Shown here one piece after another: positions 54,594 to 62,183 of a DNA stretch of 64,000 bases (position 1 is the first letter of the stretch; every line of letters starts with the position of its first letter). The translations under genes and the position numbers were made by a program. The stretch spans positions 62,001-126,000 of the forward strand of contig CALEJV010000007.1 of NCBI GenBank assembly GCA_937898545.1, given 5' to 3'. The notes under the pieces were generated by a model. The model made no database searches, was not told where the DNA came from, and was given only the letters and a program-made list of their open reading frames with translations. This DNA comes from an uncultured Candidatus Saccharibacteria bacterium. GTDB taxonomy: Bacteria > Patescibacteriota > Saccharimonadia > Saccharimonadales > Saccharimonadaceae.

Positions 54594-55760
54594 ATGGAAA
54601 TAGTCATTGGTATTATTATTGGAGTCATCGCACTGACGCTACTGGTGGCAACGCACGAGCTAGGCCACGGCATTGTGGCGCGGCGCAATGGTGTGGTGGT
54701 GGAGGAATTTGGTATTGGCTTTCCACCGCAGGCCTATAGCAAAGTGATCAAAAAAAGTATTCTGGGCGAGAACGTCCGCTTCTCGCTCAACTGGCTGCCG
54801 CTGGGTGGCTTTGTTAAGCTGCAGGGCGAGCACGATGCGGCCGATCAGCCTGGTGATTATGGCGCAGCAACCTTTTGGCAAAAGACCAAAATCTTGCTGG
54901 CTGGCGTGACCGTCAACTGGTTAACCGCAGTGGTGCTCCTCACTGGCCTAGCCTGGGTGGGCCTACCCAAGATGATAGACAACCAATTTTACCTACCAAA
55001 CGATGCAGTGGTGAGCAACCATCCAGTGCAGCTTGGTATGCTTACTCCTGGTTTGCCCGCCGCCAAGGCAGGCCTCCGCCAGGGTGATGCAATTAACCAG
55101 CTGGCTGGGCAAACGGTGCGCAGCACAACCGACCTAGCGCACTTTGCGAGCCAGCATAAGGGCGAAACCGTACCTGTAGTGTACACCCGCGGTGATAAGC
55201 AAGCCACTGCCATGGTGGCGCTGCGCAAAGATAATCCCGACCGCAAAGGCTACCTAGGGGCAGAGCTCACCAAGCAGCAAGATACAATCCGCGCCACCTG
55301 GTCGGCACCGATTGTGGGTGTCGTGACAACAGCGCAGCTCACTAGGGCGACGCTCCAGGGCCTGGGCGATATGGTGGTAAATCTCGCCACTAGTCTGGTG
55401 CAGCAGTTTAGTAGCGACAGCGCGACGAGCCAGCAGGCCAAGCAAAACTTATCGCAAGTGGGTAATGCCGTGGCTGGCCCGGTGGGGATCTTTGCCATTA
55501 TCTTCCCGGCAGCAGGGCAGGCTGGCGTGGTTCATGTGTTGCTGCTGACGGCGATCATTGCATTATCGCTGGCGGTGATGAATATCTTGCCCATTCCTGC
55601 GCTCGATGGTGGTCGCTGGACCGTGATGGCGATCTTCCGCCTGCTGCGCAAGCCACTTAGTAAGCAGATGGAAGAGAACATCCAAGCAGCTGGTTTCTTG
55701 TGCTTGCTGGGCTTAATTGTGCTCGTGACGATTGCTGATATAGGGAAGTTGGTGCACTGA
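54594..55760 (+). CDS. rseP: Site-2 intramembrane protease RseP
   Basis: 388 residues: first membrane helix with HELGH (21-25), GIGFPPQ, a PDZ domain (about 150-220: GLPAAKAGLRQGDAINQLAGQ) and the last helices with MNILPIPALDGGR (Asp338), the third zinc ligand. Cleaves membrane anchors such as anti-sigma factors or signal peptides; no sigma/anti-sigma pair is nearby. AAGGAGG precedes the ATG. cdsA and dxr, often between uppS and rseP, are missing. Confidence 0.95.
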   Translation: MEIVIGIIIGVIALTLLVATHELGHGIVARRNGVVVEEFGIGFPPQAYSKVIKKSILGENVRFSLNWLPLGGFVKLQGEHDAADQPGDYGAATFWQKTKILLAGVTVNWLTAVVLLTGLAWVGLPKMIDNQFYLPNDAVVSNHPVQLGMLTPGLPAAKAGLRQGDAINQLAGQTVRSTTDLAHFASQHKGETVPVVYTRGDKQATAMVALRKDNPDRKGYLGAELTKQQDTIRATWSAPIVGVVTTAQLTRATLQGLGDMVVNLATSLVQQFSSDSATSQQAKQNLSQVGNAVAGPVGIFAIIFPAAGQAGVVHVLLLTAIIALSLAVMNILPIPALDGGRWTVMAIFRLLRKPLSKQMEENIQAAGFLCLLGLIVLVTIADIGKLVH

Positions 55761-55866
55761 TGCAGGTTACGCAGTGTAGCAGGGCAGAGCGTTATCGTGG
55801 AGGGTTGCAGCGCGGGGAGATATGGTTGCTCAATCACACAATGGTAATACATAAGGAATTCACTTC

Positions 55867-56664
55867 ATGATACGTGTTGTTCTCCGCCCCAAAGCTGCTC
55901 ACTCCTCCCAGCCCAAGCCACCGCTCACGCCACGCCAGTGCCTGCTGCGCGTTGCCTCGTGGCTCGGTTGGCCGCTGTGGGTCTGGCTGAGCTTTATGGG
56001 GGCAGGGTTACTCTGTAGTGCAGTACTCTACCTTCTCTTTCATGGCCAAGAGTCGGTACCAGTCTTGCCGCTTATTATGATGCAAACAGCGGTTTACGTG
56101 GTGGCGCTGGCGCTGCTGATTGGCCTACCATGGCTGGTGTGGTGCGCACGGCCCAAGGCACCAGCGAGCTTTCGCACGAACGTGCGGCAGCTTGGGTGGC
56201 GGCGCTCGCTGCAGTGGCGCGACTTTGGCTGGGCGCTGGTGGGCTTTATTATCTATATCGTGCTATCGATGATCGCGCTGGCGGCGGCCAAGCAGTGGCT
56301 GCCTGGCTTTGATGCGACTCAGGCACAAAATCTCGGTTTCAAGCAGCTCTATGGCGCAGAGCGTTTGCTCGCCTTTGCAATGTTGGTGGTGGTAGCACCA
56401 GTGGCCGAGGAGTTGGTGTTTCGCGGCTATTTGTATAGCAAGCTTCACGCTGCGCACATGCCACTATGGCTTATTACCGTAGTGGTGAGTGGGCTCTTTG
56501 GTTATGTACATGGCCAGCTCAATGTCGGCATTGATGTCGCGATGCTCAGCATCGTGCTGGTGGCGCTGCGTCATACGACTGGCACGATATGGCCTGGTAT
56601 TCTCATTCATATGCTCAAGAATGCGATTGCATTTTTGGCGATGTTTGTCTTTATGGTGGGATGA
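55867..56664 (+). CDS. CPBP-family intramembrane metalloprotease
   Basis: 265 residues, about seven membrane segments. Motifs EELVFRGYLYSKL (about residue 179), FGYVHGQLN and HMLKNA near the end supply the Glu/His residues of the CAAX/Abi (CPBP) active site. May be a protease or a bacteriocin-immunity-like protein. Lies between rseP and proS. Confidence 0.87.
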   Translation: MIRVVLRPKAAHSSQPKPPLTPRQCLLRVASWLGWPLWVWLSFMGAGLLCSAVLYLLFHGQESVPVLPLIMMQTAVYVVALALLIGLPWLVWCARPKAPASFRTNVRQLGWRRSLQWRDFGWALVGFIIYIVLSMIALAAAKQWLPGFDATQAQNLGFKQLYGAERLLAFAMLVVVAPVAEELVFRGYLYSKLHAAHMPLWLITVVVSGLFGYVHGQLNVGIDVAMLSIVLVALRHTTGTIWPGILIHMLKNAIAFLAMFVFMVG

Positions 56665-56768
56665 TAGGGAAGAACGAGCCGACTAATGAGCTCAATCTAG
56701 AAATCTCATGTTGTGTTGATATCTTTTCTTCTGTATCAATCCTAGAACCCCTCTTTCTCAGCGTCTAT

Positions 56769-56891
56769 CCGCTAGCGCAATAGCTCACCAAACCGAAAAT
56801 GTTCCGGCCAGATAGAATGATAGTGCTTTTCCGTATATTTCGTCGCTGGCCTCCAGATATTTTCTTGTTTGGCAAGCTATTGCGCTAGCGG
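56769..56891 (-). repeat. Structured repeat family A, copy 2
   Basis: The outer 17-bp arms are perfectly complementary (56769-56785 and 56875-56891, CCGCTAGCGCAATAGCT). Nested inside are CCAAAC/GTTTGG (56788, 56867), GAAAAT/ATTTTC (56795, 56859) and GGCCAG/CTGGCC (56806, 56846). Read on the minus strand, the core matches copy 1 at 17830-17931, while the outer arms are different but again complementary. It fills the gap before proS. Confidence 0.8.
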
Positions 56892-56960
56892 TGGTTTATA
56901 AGCACTGAGCCTGGCAGCTGCATGCTACTTTTGCAATCTTGTGTTACTATAAGAGAGATT

Positions 56961-58682
56961 ATGCGATTATCACACACCTTTACCCGTACCCGCAAACAAG
57001 CCCCCGCCGATGAGGTGGCGCACAACGCCCAGCTGCTGATTCGCGCGGGCTACGTGCACAAGACGATGGCTGGCGTTTATTCCTACACGCCGCTGGGCCT
57101 GGCCGTGCTCGAGAACATCAAGCAGATTGTCCGCGAAGAAATGAACCGCATTCGCAGCCAAGAACTGCTGATGAGCACCCTGCAGCGCCAGGAGCTCTGG
57201 CAGGAGACTGGCCGCTGGAGCGATGAGCTGGTGGACGTGTGGTTCAAGTCGCACCTGCAGGATGGCACCGAAGTCGGCTTTGGCTGGACGCACGAGGAGC
57301 CGATTATCGAACTGCTGCGTAGCTACCTTAAGAGTTACAAAGACCTGCCCATCAGCGTTTACCAATTCCAGAACAAACTCCGCAACGAGCTGCGCGCCAA
57401 GAGCGGTATCATGCGTGGGCGTGAGTTTATTATGAAGGATATGTATAGCATCCACGCCAGCAAGGAAGATCTGGAGGCCTACTACCAAGCGGTCATCGAG
57501 GCCTACAAGCGCTGCTACCACCGCTTTGGCCTGGGGGATGACACCTACGTCACCTTTGCCAGCGGCGGGGCCTTTACTAAGTTTAGCCACGAATTCCAGA
57601 CGATTTGTGAGGCAGGTGAGGACGATATTTTCATCGTGCCAAGTACGAATGTTGCCTACAACGCCGAAGTTGCACCGGTGCGTGCAACGCCGAACCCGGA
57701 TGCTGGTGCTGCCATGAAACCATTAGGCATGTTAGATGACGAAAATATCATCGGTGCGGAGGCACTGACGAAAGCGCTGGACATCCCGCGCACAGCTAGC
57801 ACCAAGTCGATGTTGTACGATTCGCCAGATGGTATGTTGCTGGCGGTCGTACGGAGTGACTATGAAATTAACGAAGATAAGCTCAAGGCGGTGGCGAACG
57901 TACCATGGCTGCGCCTGGCGGATGGCGAGCAGATTGAGGCAGTAACAGGGGCTAAGCTCGGCTTTGCTGGGCTGTATAATCTACCAGAGAATGTGCGGCT
58001 GTTTGTTGATGATTCATGTGAAGATATGGTGAACTTTGAAACTGGTGCCAATAAAACTGGTCAGCATGCCTATAACGCTAACTGGGGCCGTGATATACCG
58101 CGACCAAGCGAGTTCGTCGAGATTAAACTGGCGAAAGAAGGTGATATTTCGCCTGAGACTGGCGAAGTCTACCAAAAACGTCGCACAGCCGAGGTGGGCA
58201 ATATCTTCAACTTCGGTACCCAAAAATCAGAGGAGATGGGCCTCGTCTTTACTGGTGAGGACGGCCGCCAGCACCACGCCTACATGGGCAGCTACGGCAT
58301 TGGCATTACCCGCGTGATGGGCGTGATTGTAGAGAAATTCGCTGACGACAAAGGCCTCGTGTGGCCCGAAGAAATAGCCCCGGCCCGCGTACACCTCGTG
58401 CAGATTGGCAAGGAGTCGGTCGCGGCGGCAGATGAGCTTTATGATACACTGCAGCAGGCTGGCATTACGGTGCTATACGACGACCGCGCCGCCCGCCCTG
58501 GGGAGAAATTTGCCGACGCCGAGCTCCTGGGCATGCCAACCCGCGTCACGGTGAGCGACCGGCTGCTTGAGACAGAGGAGTGGGAGGTCGTAGATCGCCG
58601 GACGGGCAAGCAGCAGCGCTTGACGACAAGCCAATTGCTTGCTACACTGGGTAACCATTGCGGAGCTTGTCGCAAGGTATAG
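56961..58682 (+). CDS. proS: Prolyl-tRNA synthetase
   Basis: 573 residues, bacterial class II type: AHNAQLLIRAGYVHKTMAGVYSYTPLG, TLQRQELWQETGR, FGWTHEEPI, RAKSGIMRGREFIMKDMYS (motif 2), an editing domain of YbaK type (about 230-390), GSYGIGITRV (motif 3) and an anticodon domain. ATG 56961 is taken over the upstream frame start because homologues begin MRLSHTF. The last Cys pair (CGAC) is normal for the family. Confidence 0.96.
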   Translation: MRLSHTFTRTRKQAPADEVAHNAQLLIRAGYVHKTMAGVYSYTPLGLAVLENIKQIVREEMNRIRSQELLMSTLQRQELWQETGRWSDELVDVWFKSHLQDGTEVGFGWTHEEPIIELLRSYLKSYKDLPISVYQFQNKLRNELRAKSGIMRGREFIMKDMYSIHASKEDLEAYYQAVIEAYKRCYHRFGLGDDTYVTFASGGAFTKFSHEFQTICEAGEDDIFIVPSTNVAYNAEVAPVRATPNPDAGAAMKPLGMLDDENIIGAEALTKALDIPRTASTKSMLYDSPDGMLLAVVRSDYEINEDKLKAVANVPWLRLADGEQIEAVTGAKLGFAGLYNLPENVRLFVDDSCEDMVNFETGANKTGQHAYNANWGRDIPRPSEFVEIKLAKEGDISPETGEVYQKRRTAEVGNIFNFGTQKSEEMGLVFTGEDGRQHHAYMGSYGIGITRVMGVIVEKFADDKGLVWPEEIAPARVHLVQIGKESVAAADELYDTLQQAGITVLYDDRAARPGEKFADAELLGMPTRVTVSDRLLETEEWEVVDRRTGKQQRLTTSQLLATLGNHCGACRKV

Positions 58683-58733
58683 CCATGCCCCTGGCATGCC
58701 TCACCGACTTTGCAAGAAAGGAGTATGAAGATA

Positions 58734-59192
58734 ATGAAAAAAACCTACCAGATTACTGATGCTGGCCGCCAAGAGCTCGAGGCAGAGCTGGAGGAGCTAA
58801 AGGGCCGTCGCGGCGAAATTGCCGAGAAGATTGCTGAGGCTCGCGACTACGGCGACCTGAGCGAAAACGCCGAGTACGACAGCGCACGCGAAGAGCAAGG
58901 CGTGGTAGAGACGCGCATTGCCGAGATCGAGGAGATCTTGCTCAATGCCGAGCAAATCACCGCCCCAAGCACCGGCGCCATCCACCTGGGCAGCACCGTC
59001 TCCCTCGCCTCAGACGCTGGGCTAGAGAAGACCTATACTGTGGTAGGGCCAGTTGAGGCCGACCCGCTGGAGAACAAGATCAGTGACGAATCACCGCTTG
59101 GCCAAGCCTTGCTGGGCCACCGCGCGGGCGAGCAGGTGACGATCACTACCCCCAAGGGCGAGATTACCTACACTATTCAGCAGGTGCAATAA
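58734..59192 (+). CDS. greA: Transcription elongation factor GreA
   Basis: Rescues backtracked RNA polymerase. About 152 residues: coiled-coil with the acidic tip (ARDYGDLSENAEYDSAREEQG) and the C-domain ending ESPLGQALLGHRAGEQVTITTPKGEITYTI. ATG 58734 is chosen since AAAGGAG lies 10 nt upstream; ATG 58725 is too close. Confidence 0.96.
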   Translation: MKKTYQITDAGRQELEAELEELKGRRGEIAEKIAEARDYGDLSENAEYDSAREEQGVVETRIAEIEEILLNAEQITAPSTGAIHLGSTVSLASDAGLEKTYTVVGPVEADPLENKISDESPLGQALLGHRAGEQVTITTPKGEITYTIQQVQ

Positions 59193-59216
59193 ATATACCT
59201 CAAGACGAATCAGAGG

Positions 59217-59244
59217 CCGAGCAGTGTGAGCTGCTCGGTTTTTG
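59217..59244 (+). terminator. Terminator after greA
   Basis: CCGAGCAG (59217-59224) and CTGCTCGG (59231-59238) with TTTTT. Confidence 0.92.
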
Positions 59245-59543
59245 TTAGTATTGGGGGGTGGTGGGTGAGGGTTGATCAACAGCGCGTATAATTGGCTCTT
59301 GTGATTTATGTGTGGTGCGTTGGTTTTTATCATTACTTCGTGCGATGGTATGAGAAGCTCGCTGTCATGAGTGATTGATGTAAGACAGGCTAGGTATGTA
59401 AGCGATGTTGCCTTGGGCAGTAGCTAGTCTGCTCGAAATATAGAACGATCATACTAAACCATAAGCAGTTCACCACCATTGCGTTATTGTCGATGTTATG
59501 CTATGATAGGTAATCAACCATTAACAGCCCAAGGAGACCGACG

Positions 59544-60170
59544 ATGGCTCGATACACAGCACGGCACGCACACTACTCCCACAAGAAGCATACACATAAT
59601 TGGCTAAACCATGAGCATAATAAACACCCGGCAGTGCGGCGGCTCACCGCGCTGACGGCAGCTGCTGCAGCGCTGATTGGTGGGGGCTATCTTGGTCATC
59701 AGCACTACCACCATGGCGAGAAAACCCTGGTCGCGGTGGCACACCCTACCTCTGGTGAGCTGGCGGAATATGCAGAGAACCCCTTTGTGACCGACCCGGC
59801 TACTGGAGAGACGCATTGCCGCGATACAACCCGCCAAGAGATATCTGTGACGGCAGCAAACCCGCAAACGACCATTACAAACCCTGATGGCAGCACGACG
59901 CAGCTTACGATGATCAACTTCTCAACAGGTGCGCAAGAGCGGACACAAGCGACACTGGTGTATCCATCCAGCGCAAAAGGTGAGGCGCACCAGGTGCCAA
60001 TTGCCATTACAACTGGCCCAAGCAAGACTGGCAGTGGCGGCTGGAATATGACGACATCGCCCCACATCGGGCGTGCAGGTGCAGACATACAGGCTTCGAC
60101 GACTGCAGCTGGCCCTGGTGAAACAGCAATTGCATGTGCACCGCTGACTACTTCTTCGCGATCAAAATAG
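59544..60170 (+). CDS. Membrane-anchored extracytoplasmic protein, His-rich N-terminus
   Basis: 208 residues: a His/Lys-rich cytosolic stretch (about 1-32; HAHYSHKKHTHNWLNHEHNKH), one membrane helix (about 33-50), and a Thr/Ser/Gly-rich extracytoplasmic part with two Cys (THCRDT, IACAPL). The His cluster could bind metal. No family recognised. AAGGAG lies before the ATG. Confidence 0.65.
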   Translation: MARYTARHAHYSHKKHTHNWLNHEHNKHPAVRRLTALTAAAAALIGGGYLGHQHYHHGEKTLVAVAHPTSGELAEYAENPFVTDPATGETHCRDTTRQEISVTAANPQTTITNPDGSTTQLTMINFSTGAQERTQATLVYPSSAKGEAHQVPIAITTGPSKTGSGGWNMTTSPHIGRAGADIQASTTAAGPGETAIACAPLTTSSRSK

Positions 60171-60284
60171 GAGAGAGATGAGCTGCTAAGTGCCGCACTT
60201 CTCTAAGAACTTGGTAGGGTGGAGCCATGGAGCCGTTTCCCTAGTCGACAACCATCCCATTCTCCGCTATAATAGCAAGCAATT

Positions 60285-61790
60285 ATGGCGACATTACAAG
60301 ATTACCGAAACGAACGATTACGAAAATTAACTGCTTTGCGCGAGCTAGGCATCGACCCTTACCCAGCACACACTGAGCGCACACACGACTGTGCGACAGT
60401 GGTGATGCAGTACGACGAACTGGCTGGCCAGGAGGTGGCGGTGGCTGGGCGTGTGGTGTCTGTTCGTAGCTTTGGCAAACTAGCCTTCATCAAGCTGCAA
60501 GACGCGAGCGGCGAAGTGCAGCTTTACTTGCAACGCGACACGATGGCCGAGCTTGATGCTCTACGCGGCATCCTCGGTATGAAACAGCTCAAGCTGCTTG
60601 ATACAGGCGACTTTGTGGAGGCGACTGGCACGGTGCTCAGGACGAAGACGGGTGAGATTTCGGTTGGGGTGCGTGAGCTGCGGCTGCTCACCAAAGCTCT
60701 GCGGCCAATGCCAGAAAAGCTCGAGAATAAAGAAGAGCGTTTTCGCCGCCGCTATGTGGATATGAATGTTAACCCAGCGGTGCGCCAGCGCTTTTACCGC
60801 CGCAGCACGTTCTGGCAGGCGACGCGCGATTACCTCAACCAACATGGCTTTACTGAGGTTAACGTGCCGGTGCTGGAGCACACCACCGGTGGGGCGGACG
60901 CCAACCCATTTGTGACCCACATGGACGCCCTGGATGGCCAGCAGTTTTACCTGCGGATTAGCCACGAGCTGCCGCTCAAGCGCCTGCTCGGGGCAGGATT
61001 TGAGAAGGTGTACGATATTGGCCCGCGCTTTCGCAACGAGAATTATTCTGATGAGCACCTGCCCGAGCACATCGCCATGGAGTGGTACGCCGCCTATTGG
61101 GATTGGCAGCAGGGCATGCGCTTTATGGAGGACATGTACAAGTATGTGCTGGAGCGAACCTTTGGCACCCTGCAATTTACCCTTGGTGAGTTTGAGGTAG
61201 ATATGAGCGGCCAGTGGCAAGTGTGGGACTATGCTGAGGTGATCAACACGCACTACGGGATTGATGTGTATAATACCACGATCGACGAGGTAGCTGCTAA
61301 GCTGAAGGAACATGGCCTCGAGGTAGAAAAGACCGATTCCATCCCACGCGGCATCGATAAACTGTGGAAAAACATCCGCAAGACAGTGGCGGGGCCCGTC
61401 TGGCTGGTTAATACGCCGAAGTTCATCAGCCCGCTATCCAAAACCAACCCAGGTAACCCGCAGACGGTGGAGCGTTTCCAGCCAGTGATCGCTGGCAGCG
61501 AGCTTGGCAATGGCTTTAGTGAGCTGAATGACCCGATCGACCAGCTGAACCGCTTTGTGGAGCAGCAGCAGATGCGCGATGCGGGCGACGAGGAAGCGAT
61601 GATGCTGGATATCGACTACGTGGAGATGCTGGAATATGGTATGCCGCCGGCCTGTGGCTGGGGCTTTAGCGAGCGCGTCTTCTGGATTTTTGAAGGCGTG
61701 ACCGCGCGCGAGGGTGTGCCATTCCCGCAGCTACGTAGCGAGGTGGACGAGACCACCCGGGCGGTGTACCCGGGGGTGAAGCTGGATTAG
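60285..61790 (+). CDS. lysS: Lysyl-tRNA synthetase, class II
   Basis: 501 residues. OB-fold anticodon domain (VAVAGRVVSVRSFGKLAFIKLQDASG), motif 1 (LNQHGFTEVNVPVLEHTTGGADANPF), motif 2 (FEKVYDIGPRFRNENYSDEHLPE) and motif 3 near the end (GWGFSERVFWI). Extended -10 TATAAT lies 11 nt before the ATG with no ribosome binding site, so the leader is very short. Confidence 0.96.
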   Translation: MATLQDYRNERLRKLTALRELGIDPYPAHTERTHDCATVVMQYDELAGQEVAVAGRVVSVRSFGKLAFIKLQDASGEVQLYLQRDTMAELDALRGILGMKQLKLLDTGDFVEATGTVLRTKTGEISVGVRELRLLTKALRPMPEKLENKEERFRRRYVDMNVNPAVRQRFYRRSTFWQATRDYLNQHGFTEVNVPVLEHTTGGADANPFVTHMDALDGQQFYLRISHELPLKRLLGAGFEKVYDIGPRFRNENYSDEHLPEHIAMEWYAAYWDWQQGMRFMEDMYKYVLERTFGTLQFTLGEFEVDMSGQWQVWDYAEVINTHYGIDVYNTTIDEVAAKLKEHGLEVEKTDSIPRGIDKLWKNIRKTVAGPVWLVNTPKFISPLSKTNPGNPQTVERFQPVIAGSELGNGFSELNDPIDQLNRFVEQQQMRDAGDEEAMMLDIDYVEMLEYGMPPACGWGFSERVFWIFEGVTAREGVPFPQLRSEVDETTRAVYPGVKLD

Positions 61791-62135
61791 GGCGGTAGCT
61801 GGGGCTATTAGCGCCTCGCATACTATACTCGTGCGGGGTGAGTGTGGGATTGCAGTAGCGCATAGATAGGCTAGTTGTGTACTATCGTGCACGATTTGTG
61901 TACAATAAGCGTGTTAGCGATGATATAAGCACAGAAATAGCAAAACGCTCATTATTTTGGGCTGAATCTGGCTCAAGCGATAATTGGTAAGGTCTGATTG
62001 GTAATGCGCGTAATGAATACAAAAACATCCTTGCTGCAATGCAAAAGCTAGCGCGTGCAGTGTGAGCAGAGAAATGCTAGAAGGGGAGACTATAGACTGC
62101 CGCAGTATGGTCACGAGAGCCTGTTTGCGCAAAAC
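61791..62135. other. Non-coding interval
   Basis: 345 bp between the convergent lysS and the surface-protein gene. No believable gene or RNA signature; AT-rich in the middle. Confidence 0.5.
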
Positions 62136-62164
62136 AAAACCACCAGCAAGATCTGGTGGTTTTT
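62136..62164. terminator. Bidirectional terminator
   Basis: AAAACCACCAG (62136-62146) and CTGGTGGTTTT (62153-62163), a perfect 11-bp stem with T runs on both strands. Serves the surface-protein gene on the minus strand. Confidence 0.92.
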
Positions 62165-62183
62165 GTACGCTCATCGCTGTGAG

